Shown here one piece after another: positions 13,829-19,352 of a DNA stretch of 22,142 nt. Origin of the DNA: Truepera sp. (GTDB lineage: Bacteria; Deinococcota; Deinococci; Deinococcales; Trueperaceae); NCBI GenBank assembly GCA_018333775.1, contig JAGXSO010000151.1:1-22142 (forward strand). Reading direction: 5' to 3'. The position numbers and the translations under genes are program-made. Every line of letters starts with the position of its first letter. Position 1 is the first letter of the stretch. The notes beneath the pieces were generated by a model. It was not told the origin of the DNA. It saw only the letters and a program-made list of their open reading frames with translations, and did no database searches.

Positions 13829-14302
13829 TCATGCGGCGCGGCGTTGAAAATGAAGCTCGAGCGTTGCCCCCACAGCCTCCGACAGGCGCCGCAAGCTCTC
13901 GACGCTGTGCCCCCAGTAGAAAGGATCAGCCAGCCGGGAGACTGCGCTTTGCGTAGTACCCATGCGCCTGGCTACCTCCTTTTGGGTGAGCCCGCTCGTC
14001 CGGATGGCCTCGGCTACCTCCCGGCTGACCGGGTTCACGGGCGCGGGCTCAATAAACATCACCAGGTCGCCCGGCGCAAGACCCTCGCCCAATTCGCCGG
14101 TGGCGTGTTGCTCGGCCTCCTCGCGAGTTAACGCACGCGGCTCGGGCACGGCCTCCCCCTCGAGATGCACCGCCAGCGCCTGTGCCATGCGCTCCCTAAC
14201 CTCTTCTAAGCTCTTGCCGGTGGCGCCTACCCCCGGCACATCAGGAGCGTAGGCGCTAAGGTTGCGCTCGCCTTGTTCGATAACGACCAGGTACTTAGGC
14301 AT
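13829..14302 (-). CDS. hicB: HicB family antitoxin with C-terminal helix-turn-helix
   Basis: A 157-residue antitoxin. The N-terminal HicB core is seen in YLVVIEQGERNLSAYAPDVP, followed by GVGATGKSLEEVRERMAQAL (residues about 4-45). The C-terminal XRE-type helix-turn-helix is SREVAEAIRTSGLTQKEVARRM, followed by GTTQSAVSRLADP (residues about 93-130), which probably binds the operon promoter for autoregulation. The ATG at 14302 is chosen because GAGGAGG lies 4-5 bases before it; upstream starts would overlap hicA and the binding site. It follows hicA by 11 bases on the same strand. Full length, no damage seen, although its surroundings are full of broken genes. Confidence 0.88.
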   Translation of the reverse strand: MPKYLVVIEQGERNLSAYAPDVPGVGATGKSLEEVRERMAQALAVHLEGEAVPEPRALTREEAEQHATGELGEGLAPGDLVMFIEPAPVNPVSREVAEAIRTSGLTQKEVARRMGTTQSAVSRLADPFYWGHSVESLRRLSEAVGATLELHFQRRAA

Positions 14303-14313
14303 GGTCCCTCCTC

Positions 14314-14496
14314 TCATGGCCACAAGCCGGCTTGCTTGAGGATGCTGCGCGCGGTCTTCGGGTGCAAGTCGTCAGCATCTTTGCCGGGGATGGTGACCTT
14401 ACCGGGCTTCGATGGGTGCCGGTAGTGATGGTGACTGCCTTTAGTGGCGTACAAGAACCACCCGGCGGCTTCGATACGCTTGCGAAGCTCCCGCAC
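14314..14496 (-). CDS. hicA: HicA family toxin (mRNA interferase)
   Basis: A 60-residue HicA. VRELRKRIEAAGWFLYATKG is followed by the catalytic GSHHHYRHP (His near residue 22) and the KVTIPGKDADDLHPKTARSI turn and helix. I place the start at the GTG at 14496. Upstream in frame the sequence contains a TATAAT box (14514-14509), so a longer start at 14547 would put the promoter inside the gene. GAGG stands right before the GTG. The toxin gene comes first, the usual hicAB order. Confidence 0.85.
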   Translation of the reverse strand: MRELRKRIEAAGWFLYATKGSHHHYRHPSKPGKVTIPGKDADDLHPKTARSILKQAGLWP

Positions 14497-14508
14497 CCTC
14501 GCGGGGAT

Positions 14509-14514
14509 ATTATA
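14509..14514 (-). promoter_or_regulatory. -10 box of the hicAB promoter
   Basis: TGCTATAAT on the minus strand, 12 bases before the hicA GTG. The wider GCTATAAT...TCCCC context is very similar to that of the UPF0175 promoter. Confidence 0.5.
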
Positions 14515-14657
14515 GCAGAATTGCGATAACATGCCAATAGCAGACATGTGAAAGAGAAGCGCTACTCCTGGGGTTCAATCTTCTTCCCGGGCTCATTCCG
14601 GTGCGGCCAATGGTGAGGGCCAAGGGCTCATAACAGCGAAGAAGTAGCGGCAGCAAG

Positions 14658-14969
14658 GTGCGGCGTCGTTCAAGAAAACCAAGCCCTCCGCGGCTCAGTG
14701 GCCTTCTGGCGGCTCAGCGAGCTGCGGTTTTAACCTCGACACCGAGCGGGCGCTTCACTCCCCAGGAGAGTGACCACCTGTTGCGCATCGCCCGAGTCTA
14801 CGCGCGCACTCACCACTACTTCGGCACTCACCACCAGGCCAGCGCTTGGCTCAGCAAACCCGCGCTCGCCCTAGGCGACCTGACACCCTGGTCGCTGCTT
14901 GACGCTGACCTCGGTGCCGAGCAGGTGATGACCCTGCTCGACCAGCTCGAGTACGGGGTCTTGCCGTGA
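14658..14969 (+). CDS. MbcA/ParS/Xre family antitoxin (DUF2384 C-terminal domain), N-terminus uncertain
   Basis: The last 70 residues are a clear antitoxin toxin-binding domain of the RES-Xre systems: FTPQESDHLLRIARVYARTH, YFGTHHQASAWLSKPALALG, TPWSLLDADLGAEQVMTLLD and QLEYGVLP. In this family the domain follows an Xre-like helix-turn-helix. Here the preceding 30 residues do not look like one, and upstream in-frame stops (a TAA follows an ATG about 45 bases earlier) prevent extension. The N-terminal domain therefore seems lost or damaged, and the GTG at 14658 is only the first available start. The stop overlaps the GTG of the truncated RES toxin gene (GTGA, 14966-14969), the normal arrangement for the pair. 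14548-14657 shows no feature. Confidence 0.6.
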   Translation: MRRRSRKPSPPRLSGLLAAQRAAVLTSTPSGRFTPQESDHLLRIARVYARTHHYFGTHHQASAWLSKPALALGDLTPWSLLDADLGAEQVMTLLDQLEYGVLP

Positions 14970-15034
14970 TCGCCTACCGGCTGGCCGAGGCCAGACATGC
15001 CCGGACGGCCCAAAATGCGCTCTCAGGCGCGGGA
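14966..15034 (+). pseudogene. RES-domain toxin gene, truncated after about 23 codons
   Basis: Starting at a GTG overlapping the antitoxin stop, the frame reads VIAYRLAEARHART, then ALSGAG, which is the normal opening of RES toxins (NAD+-degrading enzymes): x-YR-(I/L)-x-x-x-(R/K)-(H/Y) followed by (L/F)SG-x-G. The expected R-x-Y-G-G-R-W-N block does not follow. Instead the sequence switches at the GGCGCGGGAA junction into a fragment of the pfk gene in opposite orientation. The toxin is therefore inactive. Confidence 0.65.
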
Positions 15035-15087
15035 AGTTCTACATCTGATGGACGCTTACCTGGCCGCGCTGGCAGCCGAAGTCGCAA
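15027..15087 (-). pseudogene. Decayed internal fragment of the pfk C-terminal region
   Basis: Roughly 60 bases align with the intact pfk at 16999-17059 (shared GCGCGGGAA, ATCTGATGGACGC and CCGCGCT). On the minus strand it reads QRGQVSVHQM, stop, NFPR, against ERGQVRVHQMEEFPRM in the intact protein. It carries a nonsense codon and is fused to the truncated RES gene. Confidence 0.65.
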
Positions 15088-15110
15088 CCCACTCGCGCGC
15101 CCTCGTCAGA

Positions 15111-15359
15111 CTACGGGCGTAGCAGGATGGCCAGCATGAGGGTGATCCAGCTCGTCAAGAGAATTCCGATCACCCAGTTGAACTTGCCCTCGATGCCGGC
15201 GAATCGCGTCTCCATACGTCCCTCAAGGGAGTTGAAGCTCCCGTCCATACGGGACTCGATCGACTCCAGGCGCGTCTCGATGGTGCCAAGCCGCTGGGTG
15301 ATCTGTTCGTAAGCACCTTCCAGCCGGGCCATCCGCAGGTCAACCGCATCGCTCGCCAC
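15111..15359 (-). CDS. Small coiled-coil protein with C-terminal membrane anchor
   Basis: An 82-residue protein. Residues about 5-60 form a heptad-rich coiled coil with repeated short units (QRLGTIETRLESIESRMDG, then NSLEGRMETRFAGIEGKF). Residues about 62-79 form a hydrophobic membrane segment (WVIGILLTSWITLMLAILL) followed by RP. The start is a GTG at 15359 with a strong AGGAGG 7 bases before it. Proteins of this layout are common and mostly uncharacterised; some are near phage or toxin-antitoxin genes. Here it overlaps the 3' end of the truncated HEPN frame and follows the pfk fragment. It looks intact. Function unknown. Confidence 0.7.
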   Translation of the reverse strand: MASDAVDLRMARLEGAYEQITQRLGTIETRLESIESRMDGSFNSLEGRMETRFAGIEGKFNWVIGILLTSWITLMLAILLRP

Positions 15360-15570
15360 AGCGTTTCCTCCTGCGGCGATGATAACACATGGCCTCGCAG
15401 CCGTGGTAAAAATAGTGCCGGTGGTAGCCGATGGCAGCGCGATCGTAAAAGGGGACCCCTGGCGGTTCGTTCAGCCTGGGCGTAATCGCTTGGAACTCCT
15501 GGCTCAAACGCGCGATCTTGTCAAGCTCGTCACGGATGTCGGCCTTGAGAAGAGCGACGTTAGGCTTCAT
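15340..15570 (-). pseudogene. HEPN-domain toxin gene, truncated (copy B)
   Basis: From its ATG at 15570 the frame reads MKPNVALLKADIRDELDKIA, RLSQEFQAITPRLNEPPGVP and FYDRAAIGYHRHYFYHGCEA, typical of the front half of HEPN proteins paired with MNT nucleotidyltransferases. After GCEA the frame runs on as MCYHRRRRKRCGERCG, which is only the ribosome binding site and start of the next gene read in another frame. The usual second half, including the R-x4-6-H RNase motif, is missing. The start overlaps the stop of the MNT fragment upstream (ATGAAGCCTAA), as in intact MNT-HEPN operons. Confidence 0.7.
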
Positions 15571-15740
15571 AGATCACCTCGCCGCGCTTAAGCACCTTCT
15601 CGACCAAACGCGGATCGTCGTCTGGGGTGTAGATGTCAACCGGGCGCTTAAGCGCTTGCTCCAGGGCCTGTCTGAACGCCCAGTAACGCTCCGGCGGCAA
15701 GGGCCTGACCAGCAGATCGACATCGGAGGGGGCACTGCCG
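15560..15740 (-). pseudogene. C-terminal half of an MNT nucleotidyltransferase gene
   Basis: The frame reads SDVDLLVRPLPPERYWAFRQ, ALEQALKRPVDIYTPDDDPR and LVEKVLKRGEVIYEA, then TAA. SDVDLLV is the second part of the nucleotidyltransferase active site, and VDIY carries the third acidic residue. No start codon is available in frame and the GS-x-x-x-G part of the motif is absent. Positions 15651-15728 are identical to 16563-16640 inside the N-terminal half of the same gene. It is therefore best read as the back half of an MNT gene split by the UPF0175-PIN module. Confidence 0.75.
15651..15728. repeat. 78-bp perfect direct repeat, left copy
   Basis: Identical base for base to 16563-16640 (offset 912). 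A few more bases also match beyond a 3-base mismatch (GCACTGC). It encodes the SDVDLLVRPLPPERYWAFRQ-to-ALEQAL part of the MNT protein and flanks the UPF0175-PIN genes. Confidence 0.9.
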
Positions 15741-15750
15741 CTGCCAACGC

Positions 15751-16233
15751 CTAGCCCGACTTAGACAGGATGTCGGCTATGAACGCCTCATCGAGCCACA
15801 TCCCCTGGGCAATGAGGAGCTTTAGATCATCTTCTAGTCTGCCCTCGCTGAGTGCATGGCGCTGCAATAGCATTAGGATACCAATTGTCCCCACAACGGA
15901 CAATCCCAGTTGTCCCGCGCGTTTACGGGCTATCCCATCATCGAGAACTACGGCGGCCCCCGTCTCAAGGGCTAGCGCGATAACGGATGCCTCACCAACA
16001 TCCAGATTCAAGGCATTGACTTGTTCACACACCGCTTCGTCTCGCGCCTCAGCTATGTCAAGCCACGCGAAACTGGAAACACCGCTGCCCGCTTTGCCAG
16101 GCTGTGCTGTTAACTCAGCTAACACCGTTGGGGTTACCCATACCTCAAAGAGCTTCGGCAACAGGGGAATATATCCCAGGGTATCGAGGAAAATCAGCGG
16201 GCTGCTATCAAAAACCGCTTTTGTGAGCGTCAC
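15751..16233 (-). CDS. PIN-domain toxin (DUF3368 type)
   Basis: A 160-residue PIN-domain ribonuclease-like protein, probable toxin of the upstream UPF0175 antitoxin. The acidic metal-binding residues are visible: Asp9 in AVFDSSPLIFL, Glu40 in TPTVLAELTAQ, the LDVGEASVIALALE helix with its acidic pair, and LDDGIARKRA near residue 97. VVGTIGILMLLQRHALSEGR is the closing block typical of DUF3368 members. The start is a GTG whose last bases overlap the stop of UPF0175 (GTGA), so translation is coupled. The TAG stop is 10 bases before the MNT C-terminal fragment. The gene appears intact although the gene around it is broken. Confidence 0.85.
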   Translation of the reverse strand: MTLTKAVFDSSPLIFLDTLGYIPLLPKLFEVWVTPTVLAELTAQPGKAGSGVSSFAWLDIAEARDEAVCEQVNALNLDVGEASVIALALETGAAVVLDDGIARKRAGQLGLSVVGTIGILMLLQRHALSEGRLEDDLKLLIAQGMWLDEAFIADILSKSG

Positions 16234-16499
16234 GGCGTGGTTGACTTAGCAGCTTCGGCCTCTACAAACGCCACTTCACGGGCCCACTCTTCTTTATCCC
16301 AGTTGGGAAAATGAAAGCCATACGACGTATACCAGCGAATGGCCTCAAGGCGGGTTAGGCCCAAAAGCGATCCCGCTTTGGCGACACTCAAACGACCTTC
16401 TTGCACCAGTTGGAGCAACAAACCTTCCAGAGCTTTGCGCTCTAGCCTATCCCCATACGCGGCCACAACCTCAGGCGGCAAGTCGAGTGTCAGCGGCAT
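16230..16499 (-). CDS. UPF0175 family antitoxin
   Basis: An 89-residue protein of the UPF0175 family, small helix-turn-helix-like antitoxins nearly always placed before a DUF3368 PIN gene. Seen are the opening LTLDLPPEVVAAYGD, the ALEGLLLQLVQEGRLSVAKA helices, GSLLGLTRLEAIRWYTSYGF (recognition region), and the aromatic PNWDKEEWAREV tail. The ATG at 16499 is fixed by a TATAAT box ending 6 bases upstream, with no ribosome binding site between, which indicates a leaderless message. Longer in-frame starts run across the promoter and the MNT N-terminal fragment in another frame and are rejected. Confidence 0.88.
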   Translation of the reverse strand: MPLTLDLPPEVVAAYGDRLERKALEGLLLQLVQEGRLSVAKAGSLLGLTRLEAIRWYTSYGFHFPNWDKEEWAREVAFVEAEAAKSTTP

Positions 16500-16505
16500 A
16501 GGGGA

Positions 16506-16511
16506 ATTATA
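16506..16511 (-). promoter_or_regulatory. -10 box of the leaderless UPF0175-PIN operon
   Basis: A perfect TATAAT on the minus strand (context GCTATAATTCCCCT), 6 bases before the ATG at 16499. No matching -35 is seen. Confidence 0.6.
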
Positions 16512-16537
16512 GCGGAAGGTGGATAGTTCGGGTGTGC

Positions 16538-16822
16538 TTAGCTCAAGCGCCGCTGCCGCTCGAGCGCTTGCTCCAGGGCCTGTCTGAACGCCCAGTAACG
16601 CTCCGGCGGCAAGGGCCTGACCAGCAGATCGACATCGGAGTAAGCACTGCTGCGACCATCCTGCAGGGAGCCGAACAGAATCGCCTGGCGGATGCCGAAG
16701 TGATGGAAGACTGCCGGCGCGCGCGAGCAGACCAGCGCCTTGCGTTCCTGGTGCATAAGTGCTTGGCGCTCTGCCTTGGTCCGCCACCGCTGCTTGAGTT
16801 GGTCAAAGCCGGCTTCACTCAC
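16538..16822 (-). pseudogene. N-terminal half of an MNT nucleotidyltransferase gene
   Basis: The 94-residue frame starts at a GTG (16822): MSEAGFDQLKQRW, then RAPAVFHHFGIRQAILFGSL, QDGRSSAYSDVDLLVRPLPP and ERYWAFRQALEQALERQRRL, S and stop. It has the nucleotidyltransferase signature GS-x-x-x-GR-x-x-x-x-SDVDLL, but ends abruptly after ALER and lacks the segment with the third catalytic acid, which survives in the fragment at 15560-15740. MNT proteins act as antitoxins by modifying HEPN ribonucleases. This fragment could still be made into a short protein. The start is supported by a TACAAT box ending 6 bases before the GTG; a TTG at 16840 would lie upstream of that box. Confidence 0.7.
16563..16640. 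repeat. 78-bp perfect direct repeat, right copy
   Basis: Second copy of 15651-15728. The two copies bracket 834 bases that contain the UPF0175-PIN genes and their promoter. Confidence 0.9.
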
Positions 16823-16828
16823 AGCTCT

Positions 16829-16834
16829 ATTGTA
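16829..16834 (-). promoter_or_regulatory. Candidate -10 box of the leaderless MNT gene
   Basis: TACAAT on the minus strand ends 6 bases before the GTG at 16822. In the decayed copy at 12894 the homology stops exactly in this box. Confidence 0.45.
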
Positions 16835-16893
16835 GATCAAAGGAGCAGGTTGTTGCTGTGGAGAAACTTTGCCTCTTTACCGCGCACATGGCT

Positions 16894-19119
16894 TCAGTCG
16901 CTGCTGCCACTTGGGCCTGCTTGCGCCATAATCCGGGCGATCGGCCTTAGTGCTAGCCACCACTGCTCCTTAGGCCGTTGCAGCTTGGCTTCGATCATGC
17001 GCGGGAACTCCTCCATCTGATGGACGCGCACCTGACCGCGCTCCAAGCCGATGAAGGCCGCCTCCGGCTCGCCCCGGACAGCTTTCTCAAGCAGGAAATT
17101 GACGCAGCTAGCGGCGAGGCGGGTGGCTTGAATGCGGTCGAAGGGGCTGGGGTTGCCGCCCTGTTGCAGGTGGCCCAAGATGGCTTGCCGGACGCTGAAC
17201 AGCTCGCCACCTTCCTCTTCAAAGAGCGCGTGCATAAAGGCGGTAGTGTATACAGCGTTGGCGTTTTCATTGCGGATCATCAGTCCTAGCCGCTTGCCCT
17301 GGCGAAAGCTGGCGATTAAGTTATTCACGTCCTCTTGCAGGTCGCGCAGCGTCACCCCTTCTTCGTGCAGGTAGACCCGCTCGGCGCCGGTGGCTAGGCC
17401 GCTCAGCAGCGCCAGATAGCCGCAGTAGCGGCCCATCACTTCGACCACGAAGGCTCGCCGCGAAGCTACCGCCGACTGCTTGATCTTATCGACCACCAGG
17501 ACGATGCTGTTTAAGGCGGTATCGGAGCCGATGGAAAACTCCGAGCCGGGGAGATCATTGTTAATCGAGGCCGGCAGGCAGATCATCGGGATATTAAAGG
17601 CCGGATACTGGTCGCGGTGCTGGTACATGGTATTGACCGATTCGTAGCCGGTCCAGCCGCCGATTACCAAGAGCGCGTCGATGGCCTCGGTTTCGAGCTG
17701 GCGGGCGATGGCGTAGAGCTCTTTGCCAGTAGGGATCTGCCGGTTAGTGCCCAACTCCGAGCCGCCCGGCCAGACCCAGCCTTCGACCGTCATCCAGTGC
17801 AGCTCTTCGAAGTGCCCTTCGATCAAGCCTTCAAAGCCGTGGCGCACGCCGATTACCCGGTGCCCCTGGTCCAGGGCCAGGCGCACGGCGGCGCGGGTGG
17901 CGGTGTTCATACCGGGGGCGGGCGCGCTGGCGTTCAATACCGCCAGGCGCAGCCGCCGCTGACCCGTGCTGGGCGGCCTGGGACGGGCTCGAGCCAGCGT
18001 TTCGAAGATGCCGAGATTTTCGCTGAAACTCCCGCTGCGCATAGCGATGGCCCGCTCATAGTCGCGCTGGGCAATCGCTTCGGCTAGCGCCTGAGTCTCG
18101 GCTACGCAGGCCATTAGCGGAACCGGCTTGACGCGGTTTTCGCGCATCCCGATGAGATAGGATTCACCGCTGGCAGTCTCAGGTGACAAAAGCTGATCCA
18201 CCGCCTGGTAGCCGAGCACCGTGCTCATATAGCGGTCGAAGGCGCTGGGTGAGCCACCGCGCTGGACATGGCCGAGGATGGTCACGCGAACCTCTTGCTG
18301 TAGCTGCTGTTCTAACGCCTCGCACACGTACTGGCTGCTGATGGGGTGGCCGTGGCGGTCCAGAGCGCCTTCGGCAACGATCACAATACTTTCACGCCGA
18401 CCGGCCTGCCGGGCCGCTCTGAGCGTGTCGCACATTACCGTTTCCCAACCGTCTTGCGGTGGATTCTCAGGAATCAAGACCCAATCGGCGCCGGTGGCAA
18501 TGGCGCTCATCAGCGCCAGGTAGCCGCAGTGCCGCCCCATCACCTCGACTACGAAGGTGCGCTGGTGGCTGGCGGCGGTGCTGCTCAGCGCATCGACCGC
18601 CTCCACGATCCGGCTTAGGGCGGTATTGGCGCCGATGGTGATGTCGGTGCCGGCCATGTCGTTATCGATCGAGCCGACCAAGCCCACGATGGTGAGCTGC
18701 GGGTGCGCCTCGGCCAGCGCCTTAGCAATACGCCCGCTCTCGACTAGCTCCGACAATAGCCCTGGCCACTCCTGCTTAAAGATCTGGGCGCCGGTTAAAC
18801 TCCCGTCGCCGCCGATGACCACCAGCCGGTCGATACCGTGGGCCAGCAAGTTCTGGGCAGCCTGCAAACGCCCCTCGCGGGTGCGAAAGGCTGGGCAGCG
18901 GGCCGTGCCGATAATGGTGCCGCCGCGGTGCAAGATGCCGCTGACCGAGTCCCAGGTCAGCGGGCGGATCCTTGAGCCGCCTTCGACCATCCCCTGGTAT
19001 CCCTCGTAGATGCCGTAGGCCTCGATGCCATGCTCGAGCGCGCTGCGCACTACGGCCCGTACCGCTGCGTTCATGCCGGGAGCATCGCCGCCGCTGGTAA
19101 GGACTCCAAGGCTCTTCAT
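16894..19119 (-). CDS. pfkA: Tandem-fused 6-phosphofructokinase with degenerate C-terminal half
   Basis: A 741-residue protein made of two PFK domains; bacterial PfkA is normally about 320 residues. The N-terminal half keeps the active-site motifs: LTSGGDAPGMNAAVR (8-22), GGDGS (103-107, the glycine form that goes with ATP rather than pyrophosphate), SIDND (150-154, catalytic Asp) and VMGRHCGYLA (193-202). The C-terminal half, from about 388, has GGWTG (487-491) in place of GGDGS and SINND (518-522) in place of xIDND, so it has lost the ATP loop and the catalytic Asp while keeping VMGRYCGYLA. It is probably regulatory, as in eukaryotic PFK. The enzyme phosphorylates fructose 6-phosphate in glycolysis. 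The ATG at 19119 matches the family N-terminus; the longer frame from 19173 crosses a TATACT box. Pieces of its 3' end recur at 12894-13055 and 15027-15087. Confidence 0.93.
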   Translation of the reverse strand: MKSLGVLTSGGDAPGMNAAVRAVVRSALEHGIEAYGIYEGYQGMVEGGSRIRPLTWDSVSGILHRGGTIIGTARCPAFRTREGRLQAAQNLLAHGIDRLVVIGGDGSLTGAQIFKQEWPGLLSELVESGRIAKALAEAHPQLTIVGLVGSIDNDMAGTDITIGANTALSRIVEAVDALSSTAASHQRTFVVEVMGRHCGYLALMSAIATGADWVLIPENPPQDGWETVMCDTLRAARQAGRRESIVIVAEGALDRHGHPISSQYVCEALEQQLQQEVRVTILGHVQRGGSPSAFDRYMSTVLGYQAVDQLLSPETASGESYLIGMRENRVKPVPLMACVAETQALAEAIAQRDYERAIAMRSGSFSENLGIFETLARARPRPPSTGQRRLRLAVLNASAPAPGMNTATRAAVRLALDQGHRVIGVRHGFEGLIEGHFEELHWMTVEGWVWPGGSELGTNRQIPTGKELYAIARQLETEAIDALLVIGGWTGYESVNTMYQHRDQYPAFNIPMICLPASINNDLPGSEFSIGSDTALNSIVLVVDKIKQSAVASRRAFVVEVMGRYCGYLALLSGLATGAERVYLHEEGVTLRDLQEDVNNLIASFRQGKRLGLMIRNENANAVYTTAFMHALFEEEGGELFSVRQAILGHLQQGGNPSPFDRIQATRLAASCVNFLLEKAVRGEPEAAFIGLERGQVRVHQMEEFPRMIEAKLQRPKEQWWLALRPIARIMAQAGPSGSSD

Positions 19120-19128
19120 ACGCCGCCC

Positions 19129-19134
19129 AGTATA
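19129..19134 (-). promoter_or_regulatory. Candidate -10 box of pfk
   Basis: GCTATACT on the minus strand, 9 bases before the pfk ATG at 19119. No Shine-Dalgarno is apparent, so the transcript would have a leader of only a few bases. Confidence 0.4.
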
Positions 19135-19142
19135 GCTCACCT

Positions 19143-19237
19143 CGTTTGCGTGCAGCCTTGTAGCACCACTCATTAGGACTACGCTCCTCGCAAACGCCCT
19201 TCCCGGGATCGCGGCGTCAGTAGCCTTGTGGCACCAC
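19143..19237. repeat. Repeats in the pfk-pnt divergent region
   Basis: CGTTTGCG (19143-19150) and its inverted copy CGCAAACG (19189-19196) form an 8-bp dyad. In addition, AGCCTTGTAGCACCAC (19154-19169) is directly repeated at 19222-19237 with one mismatch. Both lie between the divergent pfk and pntA promoters and could be sites for a shared regulator. Confidence 0.4.
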
Positions 19238-19341
19238 CTTGGTACGCGCCAGACCCCCTTGTTATGGAGAACTTAAGAGACGCAGAGCTTTCCCAAACAG
19301 CGCGGGACATATGCTTCTGGGAATGGGCCTTGACAGAGCCG

Positions 19342-19347
19342 TATACT
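19342..19347 (+). promoter_or_regulatory. Candidate -10 box of a leaderless pnt operon
   Basis: TATACT ends 5 bases before the ATG at 19353. A TTGACA at 19330-19335 is only 6 bases away and cannot be its -35. Confidence 0.45.
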
Positions 19348-19352
19348 CTAAC

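Noticed and set aside
12827..16640. CRISPR-like or insertion-sequence explanation for the repeats in this region
   Set aside because: The repeats are few, irregular, and correspond to coding parts of pfk, HEPN and MNT. There are no short spaced repeats, terminal inverted repeats or transposase genes.
16232..16787. Longer version of UPF0175 starting about 290 bases upstream
   Set aside because: The extension overlaps the MNT N-terminal fragment in another frame and crosses the TATAAT box. The family start fits the ATG at 16499.
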